NCBI RefSeq assembly: GCF_964355755.1
Contig: NC_092675.1
Span: 15,513,312 to 15,577,311, forward strand
DNA: 64,000 nt
Direction of reading: 5' to 3'
Source of the DNA: Antedon mediterranea
Lineage: Eukaryota; Echinodermata; Crinoidea; Comatulida; Antedonidae
Shown: one piece after another, positions 46,200 to 57,500 of the stretch
Layout of the letters: every line of letters begins with the position of its first letter
How positions within the stretch are numbered: the first letter of the stretch is position 1
Position numbers and translations under genes: made by a program
Notes under the pieces: generated by a model
What the model was told of the DNA's origin: nothing
Seen by the model: only the letters and a program-made list of their open reading frames with translations
The model's database searches: none

Positions 46200-47570
46200 A
46201 GCACGTTTAAAATGGATAGCAAAACATATTAAAAAAAAAACCTGAATTATTTCAAACAGACAGCACATTAGTTCAAACGGATAGCACAATAGATAGCTCA
46301 ATCAAATGGATATAACTATGATATAACTGTACTGTGCATTCTATACGGATTATCGGGTAGCACATTCTTTCAAATGGATAGCACATTCTTTCAAATGGAT
46401 AGCACATTATTTCAAATGGATAGCACATTAGGTAGCACAATCAAATGGATATAGTACTGTACATTATTCTATGATTATCGGGTAGCACATTCTTTCAAAT
46501 GGATAGCACATTAGGCCTATTTCAAATGGATAGCACATTCTTTCAAATGGATAGCACATTATTTCAAATGGATAGCACATTATTTCAAATGGATAGCACA
46601 TTGGGTAGCACAATCAAATAGATATAGTAATGTACATTATTCTATAAGGATTATCGGGTAGCACAATATTTCAAATGGATAGCAAATTATTTCAAATGGA
46701 TAGCACATTCTTTCAAATGGATAGCACATTATTTCAAATGGATAGCACATTATTTCAAATGGATAGCACATTAGGTAGCACAATCAAATGGATGTAATTG
46801 TACTGTACATTATTCTATACGGATTATCGGGTAGCACATTCTTTCAAATAGCACATAATTTCAAATGGATAGCACATTATTTCAAATGGATAGCACATTG
46901 GGTAGCACAATCAAATGGATATAGTACTGTACATTATTCTATAAGGATTATCGGGTAGCACATTATTTCAAATGGATAGCACATTAGGTAGCACAATCAA
47001 ATGGATATAATTGTACTGTACATTATTCTATAGCCTACGGATTATCGGGTAGCACATTCTTTCAAATGGATAGCACATTAGGTAGAACAGTCAAATGGAT
47101 ATAGTACTGTACTTTATTCTATAAGGATTATCGGGTAGCACATTCTTTCAAATGGATAGCACATTAGGTAGCACAATCAAATGGATATAGTACTGTACAT
47201 TATTCTATACGGATTATCGGGTAGCACATTCTTTCAAATGGATAGCACATTCTTTCAAATGGATAGCACATTGGGTAGCACAATCAAATGGATATAGTAC
47301 TGTACTGTACATTATTCTATACGGATTATCGGGTAGCACATTCTTTCAAATGGATAGCACATTCTTTCAAATGGATAGCACATTATTTCAAATGGATAGC
47401 ACATTAGGTAGCACAATCAAATGAATATATGTAATTGTACTGTACATAATTCTATACGGATTATCGGGTAGCACATTCTTTCAAATGGATAGCAAATTAT
47501 TTCAAATGGATAGCATGGATTTGGGTAGCACAATCAAATTGAGCAGATTGGGTAACACATTGCATCAAAT
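46200..47570. repeat. Two-level tandem array (TTTCAAATGGATAGCACATT)
   Basis: The basic unit is about 21 bp (ATTTCAAATGGATAGCACAT). Runs of one to five units alternate with a longer spacer containing GGTAGCACAATCAAATGGAT, TACTGTACATTATTCTATA and CGGATTATCGGGTAGCAC, giving about ten irregular higher-order periods. Two units carry GGCCTA or GCCTA insertions (46514-46519, 47033-47037). Confidence 0.92.
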
Positions 47571-47589
47571 GGGAGCCTACTGTACAGTT

Positions 47590-47765
47590 ATTCTATTGAA
47601 TTGAATTGAAATATATATTTATACTGGGTAATCTCTTCAGTCAAAGACTGGTCTCCCAGAGGGCCCAGTTGGTGATCAGTGGCTGTGATAATACACCGGG
47701 GTAACCCCCCACTCGTCTCGAAAGATGTACTAGGTTCTTTAAAGTACACACGAGCTAGATGTGTA
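47590..47765 (-). repeat. SINE 3' body, headless
   Basis: Inverse of the SINE body at about 21215-21390 (CCCAGAGGGCCCAGTTGGTG and CGAGACGAGT(A)GGGGG strings), ending in TTGAATTGAATT. No A/B-box head is present. It lies at the right edge of the tandem array. Confidence 0.75.
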
Positions 47766-48604
47766 TTCTATTATCGGGTGTAGCACATTAAAATTGAGAG
47801 GATAAGATGGACATCATAATTTATTATTAAGGGGCAAAACAGCAAATCCTTACTGAGGGGACACTCCTATAAAGCGGACATTAAGGGGACGGGGAACATT
47901 TAAGCTCAGTGCCAATGTTCACTCAATATATTTTCCATCACAAAATAACAAAAAAGACGAAATATTTATATCCATTTATCGCTATTAAATAAAAATGGAT
48001 ATCATGATAATTATGATACTTTGTTTGTCTTGAAAGTTTTCATTGGTGAAACGTTGCCTGCTACATTTTGAATTTCCGAGTCCAGATCAGTATTGGTATT
48101 GGTTTTTCGTGATCTATTCTAACTAATGAAACAATTTTTAGAAAATGATATATCTGATAGATATCATCTAAGTGATGTTTTACATATAAGTTATAACGTT
48201 TAACTTTTCATTCTCCATACATTCAATTCTTTTAATATAGTTCTTGTATAACACCATATCAAGTAGTAGTAGAAATTATTGTAGGGTTTTCTTATTATTC
48301 AGTCAATTCAGTGTTTCTATACAGAAAAGAGTAGTCAGTGGCCTTAACATCAATTAATTGTATAATTTGCACCCAAGGTCGAATAGCAAGAAACTCAGGT
48401 CCAGTTACATTGGTGTTCATTGGTCAATAGGAAATGAACAGCACACTTATGGGTGGTGACAAAGTTTAGTTATTGATAAGTTGTCCTTGGGAAAAACACA
48501 TTAGTTGGGTTGACCATGGGCTGACAGAGTTAACGACTTCGTAACGCTATCCGGGGCTCCTGCGCCTAATGCCCATTCTTGTGATATATATTCTTTGCTA
48601 TGAT

Positions 48605-49114
48605 GCATGGATTAGTAAGCGAAAGTGCAGTACTGTACCAACCTTTTACGTATATTAAATTTCAACCATGGTGAAAACCTGTAACGATAAGATTTCCATT
48701 TCGATGACACATTTCTGAACAACATTAATTATTTAAAAACTAGGCCTAGCCTACTAGGCCTCCTACCAAAGATTGTATAGAGCGGCGCAAGATAAGATGT
48801 TTCCAAGCTCCTATAACAATTCCCTGCTCCTACATAAACACGAGGAGCCTCGCTACTTTTACGGAGCGCCATTTATGCCTTTATATACTTCCGAAATAGA
48901 AATAGTGCTAAGGTAACTGATCGGTGGACCAAACTTAGCACCGGTGTAGCACGTCAGTGATATAAAATAGAATTAAGTCACTAATTTTAATATATTTTCG
49001 TATGTTAATACACTGTGCTCAAGTGGACCCAATTTGTAGCCAGTGGAGCACAATGATATAAAATAGAAACAAGTCACTGAATTTTAATATCTTTTCGTAT
49101 GTTAATTTAGGGCC
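48605..49114. other. Non-coding stretch with 100-bp direct repeat
   Basis: A segment GATATAAAATAGAA(T/A)(T/C)AAGTCACT... through TTTTCGTATGTTAAT occurs twice about 102 bp apart (48959 and 49061). A CCAAAGATTGTATAGAGCGGC string at 48768 resembles the repeat in front of the transporter exon at 61.0-61.1 kb. Confidence 0.5.
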
Positions 49115-49625
49115 CAACAACTAAAACTAAATTAAGTGTTTAAAGCATTACATGGCATGGCGCCTGACTACTTGACAAAAAGTCTATCCCTTAAAATTAA
49201 TAATTACAGTAAGAAATTCTAATAATTTATTAGAAGTTCCAAGGGTCTTTGGTTCTGGAAGAAATTCTTTTACTTACAACAGTGGAAGTAAAATGTGGAA
49301 TGCTCTACCACAAGAAATCCGATTGAATCAAAGTCTATGGATATTTAAACGTAACGTTAAGAACTACTATTTCAACATTTTAAAAGCAGCAGATCAATCT
49401 ATATAATTTAATTCACAGAATTATCAATTGTGTTTTTAATATATTTCCAATTTGTAATGTTTATTATTATATTTCTTATGTATTTTGTGTGTATGGTAGT
49501 TTTGATTATTTTTATTCAAAGGACCACAATGGAAATAAGTTTAATTAATTTTAAACGTTTTGTGTTGTTCTTATTATATTTAAGTTTATTGTTACTAGTT
49601 GTCTCTTGGTTTATCAAATTGTATT
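49115..49625 (+). pseudogene. L2/CR1-like LINE 3' end
   Basis: Reads VFKALHGMAPDYLTKSLSLK, then RNSFTYNSGSKMWNALPQEI and FKRNVKNYY, the usual RT C-terminus of this clade, followed by a 3' untranslated region ending TTGTATTGAATA, directly abutting the SINE. Confidence 0.75.
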
Positions 49626-49630
49626 GAATA

Positions 49631-49905
49631 TATATATATACCCAATCGAGTTTGAACAATACAATGAAAGCCCCAGTGGTCTAATGGTTAGGACATCTGC
49701 ATATCAAGCAGGCGGTCCGAGTTCGAGTCTCGGTTGGATGGGGCGACTTTTTCTCATTCTCACAGATTTCCTCATCTTTATCGTTTCAAATTAATTAATT
49801 AAATTTCAGTATATCACCGGGCGGTTTAGAATTAATGTTCATTGCCTAATGTGTTTATATATATATATATATATATATAAACAAATCAGGCAAAGAACAT
49901 TAATT
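49631..49905 (+). repeat. tRNA-derived SINE, copy 2
   Basis: The tRNA-like head at 49670-49744 is identical to copy 1 except for an ATG insertion in the 3' acceptor strand (GGTTGGATGGGGC). The body (TTTTCTCATTCTCACAGATT, CACCGGGCGGTTTAGAATTA) and an (AT)n run follow, then a second copy of the AAACAAATCAGGCAAAGAAC tail. It sits between a LINE tail and a Penelope fragment. Confidence 0.75.
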
Positions 49906-50440
49906 GCAAAAGATGGCGCCATTTTTGTGCCCATCGCTGTGCCATGAATTTGAAGGTAATGGTCATTTCCAAAAATAAAATTGTTGTTGGTTAAATATCA
50001 GCATGACCAGTTCTCGTAAATGAACTTTAGTAGGCGTTTTGCCTGGAATTTGTATGTAATTTAAAATACATGCGTCGGCTCCTTCTTCGTGAGGGATATT
50101 AGTATACAACGATGAAACCTCTAATGTAGCCAGAACAGAATTATTAGGTAAATTTTGAATTTGGTTAATTTTGGGGATAAAGTCCGTGGAGTCCTGAATG
50201 TATGAAGGGAGATCAGTCACATATGGTCTTAGTAAATCATCCACATATTCAGAAATTTTCTCTGTAGCAGTACCATTGCCCGAAATAATGGGTCTACCAG
50301 GATTGCCTGCTTTGTGGATTTTAGGTAGGAAATAAAATCTGCCAGGAACTGGAATGACCTGTGCCAAATGAGGTCCAATCTTAGGATCGATGGAGTGTTT
50401 TTTTACCACACAGAAACAGATTTGGTCACCTTATCCGCAA
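49906..50440 (-). pseudogene. Penelope-like RT, central part
   Basis: The minus strand encodes FYFLPKIHKAGNPGRPIISG, EKISEYVDDLLRPYV, VLATLEVSSLYTNIPHEEGA and [17 protein letters not shown], which are RT fingers/palm blocks of Penelope-like elements. It ends abruptly at the SINE boundary near 49906. A stop lies near 50425. The N-terminal continuation is on the opposite strand at 50553-52374. Confidence 0.85.
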
Positions 50441-50447
50441 TTTCCAA

Positions 50448-50552
50448 TTCGAGTTCGAGTCTCGGTTGGGGCGACTTTTTCTCATTCTCACAGATTTCTT
50501 CATCTTTATCGTTTCAAATTTATATATATATATTATATATATATATATAAAA
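50448..50552 (+). repeat. Partial SINE copy 3
   Basis: Begins inside the B box (GAGTTCGAGTCTCGGTTGGG) and continues with the TTTTCTCATTCTCACAGATT body, ending in AT repeats. Head and distal tail missing. Confidence 0.75.
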
Positions 50553-52374
50553 CAAGAGAGGCAGGCCATTGCCAAATTGCGTCAGCGTAATAGACCGGCA
50601 GCCCAGAGACATTTGGTTAGATGAGCTAGGTACCAATATCTGACTATTTAAGTGTGTTGGGGGGGGGGGGGGGCACTTGAAGTCAATGAAAATGGGAGTC
50701 TGCCGGGTACCCCCTGCTGCGACCCCGAAAGGTGCTAAAAAATCGGCTCAGGTTAGATGAGAGAGATACCACCTAATTTTAACACCATGGGATGCCCATT
50801 GGCATCCTTATACCAGTATCACAAACGACAGACTTTTTGTCTGCTGCAATAGGCCCGCCAGACCCCCCGAGGGAGGGCCTAAAATTGGGATAGCATAGAT
50901 GAGTGAGGTACCACTCAAAATTAATGCCAAATGAACAAGTTGTGTTCATACAACACTAAATGGATAACAACAGACTAATTGTCTGCTGCACTGCAAGTGC
51001 CAGACACCCTAAAGTTAGACTTCAGACCCCCCTTCCCCCAACTAGCCCAGCTTAAATATTGTAGATACCACCAGCAACCAATGTTATATGATTTAGCACA
51101 TTGTAAGCAATACCAAATGACCTATTACAGACTATCTGTACACTGCCTTGGCCCTCCCAGACACCCTAAAGTTAGACTAGAGACCCCCCTTCCCTCAACT
51201 AGCCCAGCTTAGATATTGTAGATACCACCAGCAACCAATGTTATAGGATTTAGCACATTGTAAGCAATACCAAATGACCTATTACAGACTATCTGTACAC
51301 TGCTTTGGCCCTGGCAGACCCCTCTAAAGTTCGACTAGAGACCCCATTTACCCCAATAGTATAGCATACCTTAGATATTGTAGATAACACCAGCAGCCAA
51401 TGTTATATGATTTAGCACATTGTAAGCAATACCAAATGACATATTACCGACTATCTGTACACTGCTGCCTTTAGAATGGTAAAATGGTCATTTCATCGTC
51501 ATTGATGTGATATATTTTCAATTGTTTTGTGATAGTTCGATTAAAGTTAAACTTTATTCAATTAAACATGTTGTTTTGGGTTTTTTTTTATGCTGGTGTT
51601 ATCTACAATATCTAAGGTAGGCTATACTTGGGGTAAATGGGGTCTCTAGCCGAACTTTAGAGGGGTCTGCCAGGGCCAAGGCAGCAGTGTACAGATAGTC
51701 GGTAATATGTCATTTGGTATTGCTTACAATGTGCTTATTGACTGCTGGTGTTATCTACAATATCTAAGGTAGGCTATACTTGGGGTAAATGGGGTCTCTA
51801 GTCGAACTTTAGAGGGGTCTGCCAGGGCCAAGGCAGTGTACAGATAGTCTGTAATAGGTCATTTGGTATTGCTTACAATGTGCTAAATCATATAACATTG
51901 GTTGCTGGTGGTATCTACAATATCTAAGCTGGGCTAGTTGGGGGAAGGGGGGTCTGAAGTCTAACTTTAGGGTGTCTGGCAGGCCTATTGCAGCAGACAA
52001 AAAGTCTTTCGTTTGTGATACTGGTATAAGGATGCCAATGGGCATCCCATGGTGGTAAAATTAGGTGGTATCTCTCTCATCTAACCTGAGCCGATTTTTT
52101 TAGCACCTTTCGGGGTCCCCTGGGTCTAGACGCAGCAGGGGGTACCCGGCAGACTCCCATTTTCATTGACTTCAAGTGACCCCCAACACACTTAAATAGT
52201 CAGATATTGGTACCTAGCCCATCTAACCAAATGTCTCTGGGCTGCCGGTCTATAATGATATTATCATTAAACCCGCTGATAAAGGTTCTGCCCTGTTGCC
52301 ATGGACATCAAATTTTATGAAGAGGAGTCCTTAAGACAGCTAAACAATCCTCTTCATCATCGTAAACTTACAAC
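50553..52374 (+). pseudogene. Penelope-like RT N-terminal piece, split by foldback
   Basis: 50553-50590 reads KQERQAIAKLRQRN. After the foldback, 52256 onward reads DIIIKPADKGSALL and RQLNNPLHHRKLTT up to 52374, where the BEL/Pao LTR starts. KPADKG is the conserved N-terminal RT block of Penelope elements. Orientation is opposite to the central RT piece at 49906-50440. Confidence 0.75.
50591..52252. mobile_element. 1.66-kb foldback element, TAA target
   Basis: TAA at 50588-50590 and 52253-52255 flanks inverted ends TAGACCGGCAGCCCAGAGAC. The arms stay inverted-similar for about 700-800 bp, and each contains two or three direct blocks of about 150-170 bp (CAGAC...CCCTAAAGTT... to TATCTGTACACTGC). 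A run of 15 or more G at about 50660 replaces GGGGGTCA of the other arm. The small loop is at about 51480-51590. A TAA duplication fits PIF/Harbinger target preference (TWA). No coding capacity. Confidence 0.82.
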
Positions 52375-53272
52375 AATTGAGTAAATTAACGCCGTTGTTT
52401 AAGAGTATTTTAAAAAACGATCGGTGAGTTAATCTATTTTATTGTATTAAACGTGATTATAAAAGTATTAGTTATATTAGAACGATTTAAATGCCGAAAT
52501 CATAGTCTATAAATACGGTAACAGTATAGCTAGTTAGTGAACTTAAAGTTTGGAAGGAAATTACTAGTATGTTTAATTACTTAATCAACATTATAGCTTA
52601 TGGTTGAACTAAGTTGTGGATTGAATGATACGGCATATGTATTAGTAATGCATGTTAGTTGTAGATGCCTAAGAACATTATATTATTGGAACTATATTCT
52701 ATCAGTGTATTAATGTAAAAGTAAAATGTTAGTAATGTTCTACACAAGTACATAACGCGGATTGATATCATTTTGAGTTTCTATTGTGCTGAGGTTGGGG
52801 TTCGGCTCGTGAATGTTGATCTCTGATTAATGGTATTTTGGGGTTAGAAGTTTCTGAGTGTAGAAAGATAAGGAGAGATTTTATTACTTTGATTTGATCT
52901 ACTTTTATTAGTTTTGAGCTTACAATTTTACGGAATGATTTAACATGTATAAACGTTCTTGTGTTTTTTTTAGGTGATATATAACATTTCGATGTTCAAG
53001 CTGTTGAGTAATTTGAGTTGAGTTTTGGATGTCGAAAAGTGTAAGTTTAAGTATACACTTTGATCATGAGCTGAACTTTAATTTTAATTATCAATAGCTT
53101 AGATTATACATTTGTTACACTGAGTTAAACGTTCTAAGATTTACGTATAGTATTGTATTTTTATTGATAGGTTCGAACAACCTACTTGAGATAATCAGTT
53201 GGGACACAATAAATCCACTATTCAAGTCAGTCTGAGTTCACGAGTTTTTTTATCAGTTTGAATATCGAAACA
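52375..53272 (+). repeat. BEL/Pao 5' LTR, 5'-shortened
   Basis: Matches the right LTR from AATTGAGTAAATTAACGCCG to ATATCGAAACA. It lacks the first roughly 110-120 bp present in the right LTR and begins directly against Penelope sequence, so its U3 start has been lost. Confidence 0.85.
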
Positions 53273-53306
53273 TTCGAACACTTGGCAAGATTGTCAACGC
53301 ACAGAG

Positions 53307-54539
53307 ATGGAGGATGCAAAAAGGCACAGACGGAGGAGAGAACGGAGCTTTAAAACAAAGGCAGAGGAGATGAAAACATCGGTACACGCAAATCATCCAC
53401 CGGAGTTGTTAAAAGATTTGTATGAAAAGTTGGACGAGTCATTCCAAAATTTAAAGATTGCGCACGAGAAGATACTAGATCTGACTGAGGCTGACAAAGA
53501 AGCGGAAGAAGACGCATGGATGCTACCACGGATAGACGTTCATAGCGCGATCAGACTACTCTTTTATAAACATAGAAAAGATCAAGAAGAGGCGGTACAA
53601 AAGGACCCCAAAGACGGAATGAGACAAACCGAAACACATAAAATTGAGCTAAAGAGAATGGAGTTGCCGAAATTCAATGGGGACATAAAGACATACACGA
53701 GGTTTAAGAAATTTGTGGAAAAGGCTACACATCCAGAGCAGTTGCCTTTCAGACTTCGGTCTTGTTTAGGTAACGAGGTGAATAAAGTTGTACAAGCAGC
53801 TGAAGACGATTATGAGCAAATGTGGACCCTACTAGACGTGAAATATGGCGATAGACACAAGCTGGTCAATGCGCTCATAGGGGACATTCTGAAGCAAAAT
53901 CCTTTAAAGGAAGGAGAAGAGAAACAATTTGTTGATTTCATAGATCTAATTTCAGCATGCCATCGAAATCTGAAGCGGATGGCAATAGAGCACGAGATGA
54001 ACAATACCAGAGTAATAAGTGAAATTGAGAGTAGGTTACCCGACGATCAAAAGAGAAGATGGGTCAGACTAATACATGATCCTCAATCGAAGGATAAAAT
54101 AGAAAAAGACGGTAAACTGAAGATTCTTTTGGACTACCTAGAAGAAGAAGCCAAAAGTTTGAAATATATGATGACTAGCTTACACGAAACTAATCAGAGA
54201 CCAAAACAGCAACGCAGCATTGTCAACACGGTATTTACAGAGAAGCCCACAGATATTGCTGCTTGTATCTTACATGACAATGCTAAACACCAAACGCAAG
54301 ACTGCAAAGGTTTTAAGGCCATGTCAATGCAAGAACGAAGAGAGGTCATCAAACAGAAAAGAGTTTGTTTCAAATGCCTCAAACATGGGCATCAAGTGAA
54401 AACATGTAAGTTGGGAAATTGTGGAAACGATGGATGCAGTAGGAAGCATCACCCGTTAATTCATTTTCCACCGAAAAAAGAGCCAGCTTCAAATACTCAG
54501 AACACCGCAACGTCGCAACAGACTAGTTACTGTAGTTAA
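53307..54539 (+). CDS. BEL/Pao gag polyprotein
   Basis: 410 codons, uninterrupted, starting MEDAKRHRRRRERSF. The central part (LPKFNGDIKTYTRFKKFVEK and following) is a DUF1759-type gag domain. Near residues 350-365 a CCHC knuckle CFKCLKHGHQVKTC is followed by a second Cys/His cluster (CGNDGCSRKHH). It would form the nucleocapsid-containing structural protein. The stop at 54537 separates it from pol, which starts in the protease region; whether read-through or damage is unknown. Confidence 0.88.
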   Translation: MEDAKRHRRRRERSFKTKAEEMKTSVHANHPPELLKDLYEKLDESFQNLKIAHEKILDLTEADKEAEEDAWMLPRIDVHSAIRLLFYKHRKDQEEAVQKDPKDGMRQTETHKIELKRMELPKFNGDIKTYTRFKKFVEKATHPEQLPFRLRSCLGNEVNKVVQAAEDDYEQMWTLLDVKYGDRHKLVNALIGDILKQNPLKEGEEKQFVDFIDLISACHRNLKRMAIEHEMNNTRVISEIESRLPDDQKRRWVRLIHDPQSKDKIEKDGKLKILLDYLEEEAKSLKYMMTSLHETNQRPKQQRSIVNTVFTEKPTDIAACILHDNAKHQTQDCKGFKAMSMQERREVIKQKRVCFKCLKHGHQVKTCKLGNCGNDGCSRKHHPLIHFPPKKEPASNTQNTATSQQTSYCS

Positions 54540-54559
54540 GTACCGGCACTGACGCGCCG

Positions 54560-57500
54560 TGAATCTTAATGGCCAAGAGCGTGATAACGAAAGGGGGAAC
54601 CAAAGCCAACGCGATGTTTGATACGGCCAGTACGTCATCCGTTATATTGGCAGACGTAGCTGAAAAACTAAAGTAGAAAGGAAAGCCGCTGACAGTCTCC
54701 GTGACAAAATTTGGCGGTGAAACTGAGCAAATCGAGACATTCAGTTATACATTGCCGCTAAAGAAGAAGTATAATGGATATATTAAAATAGAAGTATTTG
54801 GGATGCCACGCATTACAAACAGACGACTCCCTCAAGACACTGAGAAGTTAGCTGACATCTTCAAGGTGGAAAAGCATCTGATAGAGAGACCTACAGGTGC
54901 GGTAGAATTGTTGATAGGAGGCTTAGGAGCAGACAATGCAAGTCTATTTCCGAACATTCTGCGGACTGAAGGGAAATTGGCTCTATGTGAAGGGACGTTT
55001 GGAGTAATGGTTTTTGGTAAACATCCTGTGTGTCGGAGTGAGTCTAACGCAACCAATCTTACGTACATAGAAAAACAGGTTTCTTCGCAATTCCTTGATA
55101 TAGAAAGTATGGGAGTTGCTTGCAATCCGAAGTGCGGAAGTTGCAAGTGTGGCAATTGTCCTATTGGGTCAAAACGATTTACCCTAAAGGAAGAAAGAGA
55201 ACTGAATCTTATTGACGAAGGTTTGAGTTATTCAGATGGTAAATGGACAGCCAAATATCCATGGATCAGAGATCCTAAAGATTTACCGGACAACCGATCG
55301 GTTGCGGAAGCGAAACTGAGAGCAACCGAAAAGAGATTGCAGAAAAATGAGAAATATGCAGAGTGCTATGCTTCACAGTACAGATGGATGATATGTTAGA
55401 GCGGAAAGTTGCTCGTAAGTTATCTGACAGTGAGATGAGGAGCTATAAAGGACCTGTTCACTACATATCACATCACGGAATAGCAAAACCGGACAGTAAA
55501 AGTACACCTTTATGAATTGTTTTTAACAGTAGTGCCAACTATAAGGGCCATGTGTTGAACGAATATTGGGTCAAAGGACCAGACGTTAACAATAACTTGT
55601 TGGCCGTTTTATTTCGATTTAAAAGAGAACAAGTTGCTTTAGTAGGAGATATCAAGAAAATGTACCACCCAGTATTGATATTTCAATGTTGGACCAGCAT
55701 ACCCATCGCTTTCTTTGGAGGAATATGGAGATAGATCGTCCAATTCACACTTATTGTGTCACAGCGGTGAATTTTGGAGATGGACCATCTGCTACTATGG
55801 CTATAAAAGCACTACAAAAGACAGCAGAGCTTTCGGCAGAACTGTTTCCGGAAGCAGCACAAACGCTACAGGAAAACGTGTATATGGACGATATAGCCGA
55901 TAATCTACAGACCGTAGAAAAGGCCTACGAGAGATCCGAAGAGATCAACGCTATACTGAGCAAAGGAAGTTTCAATGTAAAAGAATGGACCATCTCAGGT
56001 GTAAACATGGACACTACCACATTTTTAGGGTTAGAATGGAACCCCCGAGACGATAAGCTAAAGGTACCAGTACCAACGTGCTGCGAAGAAGTAGGAAGCC
56101 TGACTAAGAGGAAATGCTTAGGTGCAGCCAATTCCATATATGATCCATTGGGGTTACTATCTCCGGTGATCGTAAGAGCAAAGATACTACTGAGAAATTT
56201 GTGGGGAAAGAAGGTGGATTTGGGATCAAGAAATTGAGCCGGGAGACTTAGACGAATGGCACAGCTTTCTAAAGGATGTTAAAAATTGCGAAAAGGTGTC
56301 AATACCTCGAAGTGTAAAACCAAGCAAACAAAGCGAAAACCCTACGTTGATAATGTTCTCAGATGCCTCAGAAGAAGCTATGGGGACAGTTGCCTACATC
56401 AGATATGAGACGAATCTTGGGGTCTTCGAATCTCGCTTGATGGCTGCTAAAAGTAGAGTTGCCCCCGTGAGAATAACAAGTATAGTCAGGTTGGAGTTGA
56501 GCGCGGCAGTAATGAGTGTGCGACTAGCAAAAACAATCAGAGAAGAGAGCAGAATCCCGTTTGTAAGGGTTTTATACCTAGTAGACAGCGAAATTGTCCG
56601 ATCCATGATACAGAAAGAGAGCTATGGTTTTAAAACATTCGCTGCGACCAGGATAGGAGAAATTCAGCAGTTTAGTGACTCTACTGACTGGTTCTGGGTT
56701 GCCGGCAAAGATAACATTGCAGATATTATTTCTAGGAGTATTACGAGCAAATGTTTAGAAAAGAATAAACAGTGATTCCAGGGGCCAGAATTCATGAGAA
56801 ATCCTTTAGAGCAATGGCCAATCTCTCAGAGTTGTAGCGTTTCGGACATACCAGAAAGAGTTGGAGTGATCATGGTGGCAGACGTAGAGGAAGTGATAGA
56901 AAGCCCTATTAACATTAAAAGATTTGGAAGCTTCGACAAATTGTTAAAAACAACCGCCATGGTTAAGCGCATAGCAAAGCAAAAAAGCTTTAAGTCCGCT
57001 GGAATAGATCTGAACGAGAACGACATATATGAAGCCGAACGGTATTGGATCAAGACTGTACAACGTCCGATAAGAGACTTAAAGATTAAAACGCCAGTAG
57101 CATTTACGAACAAATATGGTAGCTTAGGACCGATGATAGACAACGATGGAATCGTGGTAGTGGGAGAGAGAATCAAGAACCATGTTCATTTCAGTTACAA
57201 TAACAAACTAGTACCTCTACTTCCAACAGATCATACGTTTTCTAAGTTGTATACCGAGAAGGTACATAAATTATCTCACAGTGGAGTGAGCGCTACTATG
57301 GCAAAGGTTAGAGCAAAATATTGGATAATCCGATTAAGGCGCATAGTATCATCAGTAAGAAACAAGTGTATGGGCTGCAGACGCCTTGAAGGGAAAGTGC
57401 AGGAACAAATTATGGGATCACTACCTATCCAAAAACTAAAACCGTCACCCCCGTGGACTTATGTAGGGTGTGATCTGTTCGGCCCATTCAGAGTAAGAGG

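Larger units (their letters stand above)
45202..48571. mobile_element. 3.4-kb element with 32-bp perfect TIR
   Basis: Perfect 32-bp inverted ends beginning CATTAGGCGCAGGAGCCCCG (45202-45233 and 48540-48571). It sits at the right edge of the previous element, between its terminus and its target duplication, so it inserted last. Possible 2-bp duplication CC; boundary ambiguous by one or two bases. It contains the large tandem array and a SINE remnant but no transposase. Confidence 0.8.
43307..48597. mobile_element. Outer element of nested stack, 7-bp TSD
   Basis: CTATGAT at 43300-43306 and 48598-48604 flanks inverted ends CAAAGAATATATATCACAAG (about 40 bp of similarity through the CGYGATTTT string). 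The right end is split: its inner part stops at 44120 and its outermost 14 bases are at 48584-48597, because later elements inserted there. Without them it is about 830 bp and has no transposase. Confidence 0.8.

Noticed and set aside
46200-47570. CRISPR-like repeat-spacer pattern
   Set aside because: The spacers are themselves repeats (GGTAGCACAATCAAATGG ... CGGATTATCGG) and there are no cas-like genes; it is a higher-order tandem array.
50979-52045. ORFs of 77 and 78 codons on opposite strands with the same protein sequence
   Set aside because: They arise from the inverted arms of the foldback; no domain and no start context.
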